In this document: in pieces, positions 9,649-17,608 of the stretch
Numbering within the stretch: position 1 is the stretch's first letter
How the letters are laid out: every line of letters begins with the position of its first letter
DNA from: F1-120-MAGs118 sp013360535
GTDB taxonomy: Bacteria; Planctomycetota; UBA1135; GCA-002686595
Direction: 5' to 3'
NCBI GenBank assembly: GCA_026647215.1
Contig: JAPKHC010000044.1
Coordinates: 1-32,864 of the forward strand
DNA length: 32,864 nucleotides
Made by a program: the position numbers and the translations under genes
The notes under the pieces: model-generated
Told to the model about the DNA's origin: nothing
Database searches by the model: none
The model's input: the letters and a program-made list of their open reading frames with translations, nothing else

Positions 9649-10916
9649 TCCAGGAGGTCCAGTTCGGTTTGCAGCGCTTCCTCGTGGGAAGGCCGCGGTC
9701 GCACGAGCTTCGCGGTCCCATTGTGGACCAGCACTTCGCAAGCGGGCAACTGGGAGTTGTAGCCGCTCGCCATGCTGGCGCCGTAGGCCCCGGCGTCGTG
9801 GAAGCACACGAGGTCGCCGACTTGCGGCCGTGGCAGCAGGCGCGGCTCGAGCGTGCCGCCCTTGGTTTGCGTGAAAACGTCGGCGGATTCGCACAGGGGG
9901 CCCGCGACGGCGAGCGGGACACGCTCGTCCGCATCGCGACCGACGAGCGAGATCTCGTGGTAGGCGCCGTACATCGCCGGGCGCACGAGGTTGTGGAAGC
10001 CCGCGTCGACGAACACGTACTCGACCGAGCCGCTGCGCTTGAGACCGCGCACTTCGGCGAGCAGCAGCCCGGCCTCGGCGACGAGGAAACGGCCCGGCTC
10101 GAGCTCGAGGCGGATCGGGCGGCCCAGGCGCCGCTCGACTTCCGCGCGCGCTTGGTCCCAGGTCTCGAGCAGCGGAGCCGGATCGAAGTGCGCCTCGCCC
10201 GGGCGATAGGGAATCGGCAGGCCGCCGCCGGCGGAGATCGAGCGCAGCGAGTCGTGGCACAGCTCGGAGGCGGCGACGAGCGCGGCCGAGGAGCGCGCGA
10301 GGTTCTCGAGGTCGGAGCCCGAGCCGATGTGCACGTGCAGGCCGGTGACGCTCAGGCCGAGCGAGCGCGCGAGCGCGAGCGTGTCGGCGAGCTCCTCGTG
10401 CCAGATGCCATGCTTGGAGTGCTCTCCGCCAGTCGAGACCTTGCGGTCGTGGCCGTGCCCGAAGCCGGGGTTCACGCGCAGCACGACGTCGCGCCGCGGC
10501 GGGTTGGCGCGCGCGTACTGCTCGAGCATGAACGGCGAGCCCGCGTTCAACTGGAACGGCGTCGTCGCGAGCTGCGCCAGCGTGTCGCGGTCGAACAGGT
10601 CGGCGCAGAACAGGATCTCGTCGGCGCGCCAGCCGGCCGCGAGCGCGCGGCGCAGCTCGCCACCGGACACGGCGTCGACCGCGCAGCCCGACTCGCGCAG
10701 GAGGCGCAGCAACGCGAGGTTCGGATTGGCCTTCTGCGCGTAGCGCACGGCGTCGAAGCCGCGACCGGAGCTCGCGCGCAGTCCCAGCAGCTGCTTCGCT
10801 CGCGCGCGGATCGTCGCCGCGTCGTAGACGTAGAGCGGAGTGCCGAACTCGCGTGCGAGGCGTCGCAACAGCTCGTCGGGCAGCCCGCGCGGCTTCGAGG
10901 GCAGGCGGCTCGTCAT
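9645..10916 (-). CDS. lysA: Diaminopimelate decarboxylase, E. coli-type
   Basis: PLP-dependent enzyme of the alanine racemase-like TIM-barrel fold III, expected to decarboxylate meso-diaminopimelate to L-lysine in the cytoplasm. The 423-residue length is normal. The PLP lysine is Lys62 in RYAQKANPN; GLHVHIGSGSDL, ISAGGGLPIPY, LELEPGRFLV and GPLCESADVFTQ (active-site Cys of the partner subunit) follow in order, and RPAMYGAYHEISL and HDAGAYGASMASGYNS match the gammaproteobacterial LysA type. A GGGAGGAG ribosome-binding site precedes the ATG at 10916, which overlaps the stop of the PLP enzyme gene upstream. Because its neighbours are not lysine-pathway genes, the true substrate could be another diamino acid. 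Confidence 0.9.
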   Translation of the reverse strand: MTSRLPSKPRGLPDELLRRLAREFGTPLYVYDAATIRARAKQLLGLRASSGRGFDAVRYAQKANPNLALLRLLRESGCAVDAVSGGELRRALAAGWRADEILFCADLFDRDTLAQLATTPFQLNAGSPFMLEQYARANPPRRDVVLRVNPGFGHGHDRKVSTGGEHSKHGIWHEELADTLALARSLGLSVTGLHVHIGSGSDLENLARSSAALVAASELCHDSLRSISAGGGLPIPYRPGEAHFDPAPLLETWDQARAEVERRLGRPIRLELEPGRFLVAEAGLLLAEVRGLKRSGSVEYVFVDAGFHNLVRPAMYGAYHEISLVGRDADERVPLAVAGPLCESADVFTQTKGGTLEPRLLPRPQVGDLVCFHDAGAYGASMASGYNSQLPACEVLVHNGTAKLVRPRPSHEEALQTELDLLE

Positions 10917-12016
10917 CGTGCTCCTCCCGCGTGGCGCTCGAGGAGCTCGATCAGGCGCTCGATCTGCCCGAGCGAGTGCGCGGCGTTGACGACGATGCGG
11001 AAGAAGCCCTCGGGCGGGCCGCCGGGATAGCGGATGTACGGCGCGAGCACGCCCGCGTCGCGCAGCAGCGCCTCGAGCGACTTCATCGCCTCCGCATCGC
11101 CGCGCTGGAACGCGAACACCGGCAGTTCCTCGCGCGGCGTCGGCATGCCGAGGCGCTCGAGGCCGGAGCGCATCAGCGCGATGTTGGCGCGCAGGCGTCC
11201 GATGCGCTCGGGCGAGCCGAAGGCGATCTCGAGCGCGACGCGCGCGGCTTCCGCGATCGCCGGAGGCACCGGCGTCGTGCCGAGGTACGCGTTCGAGCGC
11301 GTGCGGACGAGCTCGATCCACTTCGTGTCGCCGGCGACGAATCCGCCGTAACACCCCAGCGCCTTCGAGAGCGTCGACGTGAGCACGACATGCGAGCCCG
11401 CGAGCTCTCCGTGCTCCAGCGCGCCCAGTCCGTGCGGTCCGATCACGCCGGTTCCGTGGCAGTCGTCGACGAGCAGCGCACCCGCGCGCTGCGCCACGAG
11501 GCGCGACCACTCCGCCAGCGGCGCGATCTCGCCGCGCGAAGGAAACACCGAGTCGGTCATGACGACGACGCGCTGCTTGCCGGCGCGCTGGAGCTCCGCC
11601 TCGAGCGCGCTTGTGTCCGCGTGCGCGAACGAACGCACCTCGAAGTCCGCCGCCTGCGCCGCGTCGAACAGGCTGGGGTGCGACTTCTCGTCGATCAGCG
11701 CGAAGTCGTACTCGTGCGCGAGCGCCTGTGAGGCCGCCAGATTCGCGGTCGCGCCTTCCGGAGTGAGCACCGCAGCCGCACAGCCGAGGCAACGCACGAG
11801 GTCGCGCTCGAGCTCGTCGTGCACGAGCGCGTTGCCCGTCGTCTCGCGTGCGGCGCCCGAGCTCACGCCATGGCGCTGCGCCCCGGCGACGAGCGCCTCG
11901 ATCACGCGCGGATGGTGCGCGAGCCCGAGGTAGCCGCAGCCGCCGAAATAGTCGAGCTCTCGGCCGTCGATCACGACGGTGGAGCCGCGGCTCGACTGGA
12001 TCGGCAGGCGCGCCAT
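10913..12016 (-). CDS. PLP-dependent enzyme of the alpha-oxoamine synthase family (BioF/Kbl-like)
   Basis: Fold-type I PLP enzyme related to 8-amino-7-oxononanoate synthase, 2-amino-3-ketobutyrate CoA ligase and serine palmitoyltransferase. These normally condense an amino acid with an acyl-CoA, losing CO2. The 367 residues include LDYFGGCGYLGLAHHPRV near the N-terminus, ARETTGNALVHDELE, the PLP-binding DDCHGTGVIGPHG and the Schiff-base lysine Lys218 in STLSKALGCYGG. The homology start MARLPIQ at 12016 was preferred over an upstream ATG at 12118 that would overlap the preceding gene. It lies 7 bases after the upstream dehydrogenase and overlaps lysA by 4 bases. No biotin or threonine-degradation genes adjoin it, so the usual BioF or Kbl names are not assigned. 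Confidence 0.85.
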   Translation of the reverse strand: MARLPIQSSRGSTVVIDGRELDYFGGCGYLGLAHHPRVIEALVAGAQRHGVSSGAARETTGNALVHDELERDLVRCLGCAAAVLTPEGATANLAASQALAHEYDFALIDEKSHPSLFDAAQAADFEVRSFAHADTSALEAELQRAGKQRVVVMTDSVFPSRGEIAPLAEWSRLVAQRAGALLVDDCHGTGVIGPHGLGALEHGELAGSHVVLTSTLSKALGCYGGFVAGDTKWIELVRTRSNAYLGTTPVPPAIAEAARVALEIAFGSPERIGRLRANIALMRSGLERLGMPTPREELPVFAFQRGDAEAMKSLEALLRDAGVLAPYIRYPGGPPEGFFRIVVNAAHSLGQIERLIELLERHAGGAR

Positions 12017-12023
12017 GCTCGGG

Positions 12024-13028
12024 CTACCTGCGCAGCCCGGAGTCGCTGCAGGTCGGCATCGGCACGGTCGCCATCGTGTGCAGGCCCGGAGTGGCCTTGA
12101 GCACGGCGCCGAGCGCATTGAGGGCGATCGCGCTCGTCGCGACGTCGCCGTGGACGCCGCCGCGCAGCACGAGGTCGAGCGGCGGGTCGCTGTCGAGCGT
12201 GACGCGGTCGTGCGGATCGGCCTGCCCGATCGCGGCCTGGAACTCGAACTGGAGCAGCGGCTTGCCGCCGACGATGCCGGTCGCCGTCTGGCGCACGCCC
12301 GCGCACTGGCCGACCGCGATGCGGCCGAGCGTGCAATCGAGCTCGCGCGTCGCGATCACGGGCTCGATCGTCTCGCTCCAGCGCTCGACCTCGAGGCCGA
12401 GGTAGCGCGCGCAGAAGTGCAGCGACTCGCCGAGACCCACGTGGCGCAGCCAGCCTTCGTCGATGCCCTTCTGGAAGCCGGCGCGGTCGAGACCGGCGCC
12501 GATCTTCTTCTGGAACGGCACACGGCGCGTGGTCGCGTCCTGGATGCGCGCGAGGCGTACCGAGCGCACGCGGTTGCAGACGGCGCTCGCGAACATCGGC
12601 AGCGCGTCCATCACGAAGCCGGGGTTGACGCCGGTGCCGAGCAGGCGCGCGCCGTTCGAGTGGCACGACGCATCGAGTTCGCGCGCGAGCGCGTCGTGGC
12701 GCAGCCACGGGTAGATCAGCTCCTCGCAGGTCGAGACGACGGCGAGGCCGTGCGAGAGCAGCGTGCGGAAGGTCGGTGCGCACAGGCGCAGGTCGGAGCT
12801 CGTGGTGACGAGCGCGACGTCGAAGGCCTTCCAGTCGGTCAGCTCGTCGAGCGAGGCCTTGACGCGCACCGCCGGTGCGCCGGGGACAAGCTCGTTCAGC
12901 AGCTTGCCCGCCAGCGTGGGGGCCGGATCGACGGCGGCCAGGGTGTGGCCGAGGGAGCGGGCGGCGAGGTCGCTCTGGATGCGCAGGCCGAGGGGGCCGA
13001 GGCCGACGTGCAGGATGCGAAGATTCAA
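12024..13028 (-). CDS. NAD(P)-dependent oxidoreductase, dihydrodipicolinate reductase/2,4-diaminopentanoate dehydrogenase-like
   Basis: A 334-residue Rossmann oxidoreductase. The N-terminus ILHVGLGPLGLRIQ is a dinucleotide-binding turn, followed by VALVTTSSDL and VVSTCEELIYPW, and by GTGVNPGFVMDALPMFAS. That last motif is seen in proteins annotated as dihydrodipicolinate reductase-like or 2,4-diaminopentanoate dehydrogenase, longer than true DapB. It probably acts on the amino or keto group of an amino acid. The start is TTG at 13028 because no ATG or GTG fits before the Rossmann fold; the ribosome site is weak, so the start is uncertain. It is the first gene of the unit with the oxoamine-synthase-like enzyme and LysA, and lies back-to-back with the six-gene plus-strand operon. 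Confidence 0.8.
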   Translation of the reverse strand: MNLRILHVGLGPLGLRIQSDLAARSLGHTLAAVDPAPTLAGKLLNELVPGAPAVRVKASLDELTDWKAFDVALVTTSSDLRLCAPTFRTLLSHGLAVVSTCEELIYPWLRHDALARELDASCHSNGARLLGTGVNPGFVMDALPMFASAVCNRVRSVRLARIQDATTRRVPFQKKIGAGLDRAGFQKGIDEGWLRHVGLGESLHFCARYLGLEVERWSETIEPVIATRELDCTLGRIAVGQCAGVRQTATGIVGGKPLLQFEFQAAIGQADPHDRVTLDSDPPLDLVLRGGVHGDVATSAIALNALGAVLKATPGLHTMATVPMPTCSDSGLRR

Positions 13029-13082
13029 GGAGAAAGCGCGGGGAATGGACGGTGGCGAGTCGGGCGGACGTGACGGCCGCGG

Positions 13083-13088
13083 AGTATA
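13083..13088 (-). promoter_or_regulatory. Possible -10 box for the minus-strand amino-acid unit
   Basis: On the minus strand the hexamer is TATACT, 55 bases before the TTG start at 13028, in the 184-bp divergent gap 13029-13212. A TTGGCC about 19 bases upstream is only a weak -35 match and the spacing is long. AT-rich hexamers are rare in this GC-rich gap, which is the main support. No plus-strand promoter was convincing. Confidence 0.3.
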
Positions 13089-13212
13089 GGTCCGCGGGCC
13101 ACGCGCGGGCCAACGGGAAGCGGGGCGTGAAAGCGGACGGTGAAGTTCCGCCGCGGAGCTCCGAGCGAGCTTGCAATTCCCCGTGGGCTCGTTTGGATAG
13201 CGCCCTCAAGGC

Positions 13213-15081
13213 ATGGCGCTCCAGCTCCTCTCCGTCACGCGGCGCTTCGGCGAGCAGCTCGCGCTCGACTCGGTCTCGATCCACGTCCGACCGGGCGACT
13301 GCTATGGCTTCATCGGCCACAACGGCGCCGGCAAGACGACCGCGATGCGCATCGCGCTCGGGCTGTCCGCGCCGGACGCCGGTCGCGTGATCGTCGACGG
13401 CTTCGACGCCGCGCGCCATCCGCGCGAGGCGCGCGCGCGCATGGGCGGCCTGATCGAGACGCCGGGCTTCCAGCCGACGCTCGACGCCAGCGCGAATCTC
13501 GTGCTGCTCGCGCGGCTGCAGGGCCTGTCGAGCGTCGCCGCCGCCTCCGAGGCGCAACGCCTGCTCGAGCTCGTCGGGCTCGCGCACACGGGCCCCAAGC
13601 ACGTGCAGGTCTTCTCGCAGGGCATGCGCCAGCGGCTGGGCATCGCGCAGGCGTTGATCGGAAGGCCCGCGTACGTGTTGCTCGACGAGCCGACCAACGG
13701 CCTCGATCCGCAGGGCATCGCGGAGATGCGCGAGATGCTGCGGCGCATCGTGCGCGAGGAAGGCACGAGCGTGCTCGTGTCGAGCCACCAGCTGCACGAG
13801 CTCGCGGACCTGTGCAACCGCGTCGGCGTGATGCACCGCGGCAAGCTCGTGGTCGAGGCGGAAACGCGCGAGCTGCTCGCGGCGGCGCCGGGAAGGTTCG
13901 AGCTCGCGACGAACGACGACCGGCGCGCGGCGGAGCTCGTGCGCGAGCTGGGCATCCAGGCGCAGCCGCTCGCGGCCGGTGGGCTCGAGCTCGAGCTCGG
14001 CGTCCGCGCGCCCGGGGAGCTGGCGCGGCGCATCGTCGGCGCGGGCCTCGAGCTCGCGCGTTTCGGTGCGCGCCCGCCGTCGCTCGAGGAAATCTACCTG
14101 CGCTACGCGCGCGGCGAGACGATCCTCGCACCGACGGCGGCAAAGCAGGAGAACGTCAGCGTCGGCGCGCCCAAGGAACGACGTGCGGCGCCGCAGCCGG
14201 TGCTGCGCGTCGTGCGCTACGAGCTCGCGCGCGTCACGTCGCGCTGGACGACGCCGGTGCTGCTCACGCTGCCCGCGCTGGCGGCGGCGGGGGCGGTGCT
14301 GCTGGAGCGCAGCCGCGCGGCGTCGGAGGCGGCGCGTGTCGCGGCGGGCGAGCTCGCGAGCGCGACCGCGATCACGGGCTTCGGCACGACGGCGAAGGCG
14401 CTGGGCACGGGCCTGCCGCTGCTCGCGATCGTGCTCGCCGGCCTCGGCAGCCAGCAGATCGCGGGCGAGCTCGCGCGCGGAACGCTGCGCAACGTGCTGC
14501 TGCGTCCGCAGACGCGCGTCGAGACCGTCGCGGGCAAGCTGCTCGCGGGACTCGTGCTCACGCTCGGCTCCTATGCCTTGCTCGCGGCCGTTTCGCTCGG
14601 GCTTTCGGGCGCATTCTTCGGCTTCCGCGACCTCGTCGAGATCCTGCCCAACGGCGAGGCCTTCCCGCTCGTGCCTGCGAGCGAGCTGTGGCCCGAGCTG
14701 CGCCGCGCCGCGCTCGTGCCGCTCGCCGCGCTCGCGGGCTTCTTCTCGCTGGGCTTCTTCGCCGGCTCGCTCGCCCGCGCCGCCGCTTCGGCGCTCGGCC
14801 TCGCGGTCGGGCTCGCCTTCGGCCTCGATCTGGTGCGAGGTGTCGTGCGGGGACTGGGGAGCGAAGGAGCGCTGCTCTCGGCCTACCTGCCGACTCCGCT
14901 GGGCGACACGTCCTTCCTGCAGTTCTTCTCCGACCGCGCGCAGGGCATCAGCAACTCGGTCTTCCAGCACGGCGACCTGCTCGCGGGCTTCCTGCCGCAG
15001 GACGTCGCCGTTCCGCTCCTGTGGGCCTGCGCCGCCGCGTCGCTCTCCGCCGTCCTGCTCGTCCGTCGCGCCGTTCCATGA
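13213..15081 (+). CDS. ABC transporter with fused ATPase and ABC-2-type permease
   Basis: A 622-residue half-transporter. The N-terminal ATPase (residues about 1-310) has Walker A GHNGAGKTT (35-43), the ABC signature VFSQGMRQRLGIAQAL, Walker B YVLLDEPTNGLDP and the H-loop SSHQLHE. The C-terminal part (about 335-622) has about six hydrophobic helices and PTPLGDTSFLQFFS, as in ABC-2 permeases. Most bacterial type V/ABC-2 systems keep these as separate genes; the in-line fusion is notable. It is the first gene of a six-gene chain with overlapping stops and starts, ending with a beta-helix protein, so it may move or energise an extracytoplasmic partner rather than a small molecule alone. Transported substrate unknown. 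Confidence 0.9.
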   Translation: MALQLLSVTRRFGEQLALDSVSIHVRPGDCYGFIGHNGAGKTTAMRIALGLSAPDAGRVIVDGFDAARHPREARARMGGLIETPGFQPTLDASANLVLLARLQGLSSVAAASEAQRLLELVGLAHTGPKHVQVFSQGMRQRLGIAQALIGRPAYVLLDEPTNGLDPQGIAEMREMLRRIVREEGTSVLVSSHQLHELADLCNRVGVMHRGKLVVEAETRELLAAAPGRFELATNDDRRAAELVRELGIQAQPLAAGGLELELGVRAPGELARRIVGAGLELARFGARPPSLEEIYLRYARGETILAPTAAKQENVSVGAPKERRAAPQPVLRVVRYELARVTSRWTTPVLLTLPALAAAGAVLLERSRAASEAARVAAGELASATAITGFGTTAKALGTGLPLLAIVLAGLGSQQIAGELARGTLRNVLLRPQTRVETVAGKLLAGLVLTLGSYALLAAVSLGLSGAFFGFRDLVEILPNGEAFPLVPASELWPELRRAALVPLAALAGFFSLGFFAGSLARAAASALGLAVGLAFGLDLVRGVVRGLGSEGALLSAYLPTPLGDTSFLQFFSDRAQGISNSVFQHGDLLAGFLPQDVAVPLLWACAAASLSAVLLVRRAVP

Positions 15082-16049
15082 AACTCCACGCCCTCACTGC
15101 CGCGGCCGCGTTCGCGCTGTCCGCCTGCGTCACCTCTTCGCTTCCGACCGAGCCGCCGCCGCTCGTCGCCATGGAGGAACCGGCGGAGTGGCTCGACACG
15201 AGCGGCCTCGAAGCGGCGGAGCGGCCCGAGGCGCGCGGTTCGTTCACCGGCCTCGAGGTCGGGGACTCGCGCACGACGCTCGATGCGCTCGCGGGCGAGC
15301 CCGAGGGCGTGCTCGTCACCGCCGTGATCGAGAATTCGCCGGCGGATGCGGCAGGAATCGCCGTCGGGGACCTGATCGTCGAGGTCAGCGCGCCCGTGCC
15401 GACGGCGCTGCACTGGCCGAGCGAGTGGCGTCGGCTGGAGGAGGAGACGGCGCCGCAGGCGGAACTGCGCCTCGTGATCGACCGCGCGGGCGCCCAGCTT
15501 GAGAAGCGGCTCGTCACGGAACAGCGCGTGCGGCCGCACGGTGCGATCGCGATCGAACGCTGGCGCGAGGAACGGCGCGTCGGAGTCGTCGTGCGCACCG
15601 CGACCTCGGCGGAGGCCGCGCGCGCGGCGCTCGGCGCCGGTGGAGGTGCGGTGATCGTCGGCATGACGCGCGAGAGCCCGTGGCGACCGATCGGCTTGCG
15701 CTACGGCGATCTCGTGCGCGCCGTCGGCGGCGTCGAGGTCGCGCACCCGCAGGTGCTGCTCGAGGCGATCCGCAGCGCCCCCGAGAAGGGCTCGCTCGAG
15801 CTCGAGGTCGTGCGCGACGGGCAGATCCTCGCTGTCGACGCACCGCTCTCGCGGCGGGACACCGAGCTCAAGGAGCTCTCGATTCCGCTCGTCTACAGCA
15901 TGGAGAAGGCGCGCGATCGCACGACGGTGTCGGTGCTGCTCGGGCTCGTGAAGTACGAGAGCACGCCGGCGGCGTGGAAGCTGCGCCTCCTGTGGCTGTT
16001 CGACTTTGCGGGCGGGGACGCGGACCGGCTGGAGAGCCTCGACTCATGA
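15078..16049 (+). CDS. PDZ-domain lipoprotein
   Basis: A 323-residue lipoprotein with signal sequence and lipobox LSAC (Cys17). A PDZ-like domain covers about residues 55-140: VLVTAVIENSPADAAGIAVG followed by DLIVEV. A second, more divergent one covers about 195-265: VIVGMTRESPWRPIGLRYGD, VRAVGGVEV and SLELEVVRDG. No protease domain is attached, so it is likely an adaptor that binds C-termini or peptides at the membrane. The C-terminal 55 residues contain a short mixed region with FDFAGGD near the end. The ATG overlaps the ABC protein stop and its own stop overlaps the next start (both ATGA), so it is translationally coupled to the ABC protein and the FG-GAP proteins. Confidence 0.85.
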   Translation: MKLHALTAAAAFALSACVTSSLPTEPPPLVAMEEPAEWLDTSGLEAAERPEARGSFTGLEVGDSRTTLDALAGEPEGVLVTAVIENSPADAAGIAVGDLIVEVSAPVPTALHWPSEWRRLEEETAPQAELRLVIDRAGAQLEKRLVTEQRVRPHGAIAIERWREERRVGVVVRTATSAEAARAALGAGGGAVIVGMTRESPWRPIGLRYGDLVRAVGGVEVAHPQVLLEAIRSAPEKGSLELEVVRDGQILAVDAPLSRRDTELKELSIPLVYSMEKARDRTTVSVLLGLVKYESTPAAWKLRLLWLFDFAGGDADRLESLDS

Positions 16050-17608
16050 GCGTGCTGCTCGTCCTCGCGGCGCTCCAGCAGAAGCCGGAGTTCGCGCGCA
16101 TCGCCACGCTGCAGTCGGAGGCCGACTGGAAGCCTGTCGACGCGCTGGTGGCCCAGATCGACGGCGAGGGCGAGCCGGAGGTGCTCGTCGTCAGCTCGTC
16201 GCGCTCCAAGGTCGGCGCGCGGCGCGTCGAGGTGTGGAAGCTCGGGACCGGAGCGGCCACGCTCGCGAAAGCCGTCGACCTGACGCCCGACGTCGTCGCG
16301 ATCGCGACCGGCGACGTGCTGCCGGCCGTGGGGGAGGAGCTCGTGCTGTTCAACGCGGGCGGGGCCTTCGCGCTCTCTCCGCTGGCCGCGAAGCCCCAGG
16401 CCGAGCGGCTCGCGGAATGCGACTTCCTTTGGCAGGTGCCGGATCCCGCGCGCGCCTTCCTGTGGCAGGACGGCGTGGCCGACCTCGACGGTGACGGCCT
16501 CGTCGATCTGGTGCTGCCGGAGCCGGGCGGTTTCGCGGTGGTGATGCAGCGCCGTCCGCGCCGCGAGGGCGAGGCGTGGGGCGTCGCGAGCCGCGTGCGC
16601 GTGCCCGAAGAGGCCGACGGCGCCGGAGTGTGGCTCTCCGCGACACGCCGCGAGGGACCGGCAGTGCGCGGCAGCCGCAAGCGGCCGAGCTTCACGCTCG
16701 AGCTGACCGGGGGTGAGGAGAACGAGACGCTGGGCTCGCGGCCCCCGGCGCTGGTGCAGACGAGCGAGAGCGTCAGCGCGCCGTTCTTCCTCGACTGGGA
16801 CGCCGATTCCGACCTCGACCTGTTCGTGCAGACCACGCACCACCTGCACGTGTTCCTGCAGGAAGGCGGTCGCTTCAAGGTCGTTCCGGAGCTCACGCGC
16901 GCGCTGCCGTTCGAGATCGACGCGGGGCGGCGGCTCGACACGTCCTACAGTTCGCACGTGGTCGACCTCGACCGCGACAAGCGAGCTGACTGCGTGATCT
17001 TCGCCGGCGACAAGCGCTCCGAGGACATCCGCACGCAGGCGCTGTTCTTCGCGCAGGCCGCGATGAAGTCGCAGCCCTTGCCGTTCGGCAAGGACGGCAC
17101 GCCGACGAACCTGCTCGTGTTCGCGGGCTTCATCTCGGGCCCGCGTTTCGTCGACCTCGATGCCGACGGCTACCCGGAGCTCGTGCTGCGCGCGGTGAGG
17201 CCCGACCTGATCGACCAGCTGCGCAGCGTGTCGACGCAGTCGATCGAGGCCGACCTGCTCGTCTACCGCAACCGCAAGGGCGTGCTCGCGCGCCAGCCGG
17301 AGATCTCGCTGCGCCGCTCGATCCCGATCGAGCGTTTCCAGCTGACGGCGGAGTTCCTCGGCGACCTGACGGGCGACGGCCTGAGCGAGCTCGTGATGCG
17401 CGACGAGCCGGAGAAGCTGCGCGTGCTGTTCGTGCGCGCGCAGGGAGCGGGCGACAAGCAGACGTGGAGCGTGTTCGAGAAGCCGCTGTGGGAGACGGCG
17501 GTGCACGAGGATGCCGCGGTCGAGCTCGTCCCGGCGCGCGCGGGGCTGCCGCGGCCGGCGTTGCTCGTCACCGAGCCCAATCAGGTGCTGTTCGTGAGGT
17601 TCAAATGA
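16046..17608 (+). CDS. FG-GAP/VCBS-type repeat protein, first copy
   Basis: A 520-residue, probably exported, beta-propeller protein. The N-terminus MSVLLVLAALQ is short for a signal peptide. Calcium-loop sequences of the FG-GAP/integrin-alpha type occur at DLDGDGLVD (about 146), DWDADSDLD (about 250), DLDRDKRAD (307), DLDADGYPE (370) and DLTGDGLSE (440), each followed by a hydrophobic strand such as LVLPE or LVLRA, as expected for blades. Such proteins usually bind calcium and act extracellularly. Length and repeat pattern resemble the next gene, which suggests duplication; no enzymatic motif was seen. Both ends overlap neighbouring genes by 4 bases, so it belongs to the ABC-PDZ-propeller operon. 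Function unknown. Confidence 0.82.
   Translation: MSVLLVLAALQQKPEFARIATLQSEADWKPVDALVAQIDGEGEPEVLVVSSSRSKVGARRVEVWKLGTGAATLAKAVDLTPDVVAIATGDVLPAVGEELVLFNAGGAFALSPLAAKPQAERLAECDFLWQVPDPARAFLWQDGVADLDGDGLVDLVLPEPGGFAVVMQRRPRREGEAWGVASRVRVPEEADGAGVWLSATRREGPAVRGSRKRPSFTLELTGGEENETLGSRPPALVQTSESVSAPFFLDWDADSDLDLFVQTTHHLHVFLQEGGRFKVVPELTRALPFEIDAGRRLDTSYSSHVVDLDRDKRADCVIFAGDKRSEDIRTQALFFAQAAMKSQPLPFGKDGTPTNLLVFAGFISGPRFVDLDADGYPELVLRAVRPDLIDQLRSVSTQSIEADLLVYRNRKGVLARQPEISLRRSIPIERFQLTAEFLGDLTGDGLSELVMRDEPEKLRVLFVRAQGAGDKQTWSVFEKPLWETAVHEDAAVELVPARAGLPRPALLVTEPNQVLFVRFK

Noticed and set aside
10913..12016. Naming the PLP enzyme as 2-amino-3-ketobutyrate CoA ligase (Kbl) or BioF
   Set aside because: The family is clear but neither threonine dehydrogenase nor biotin genes are adjacent, and its neighbours are LysA and a diaminopentanoate-dehydrogenase-like enzyme, so no specific name is justified.
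11971..14970. Minus-strand open frame of 999 codons across the dehydrogenase and ABC genes
   Set aside because: It is a shadow: the overlapping plus-strand ABC gene has all Walker and signature motifs, and the other minus frame carries the real oxidoreductase.
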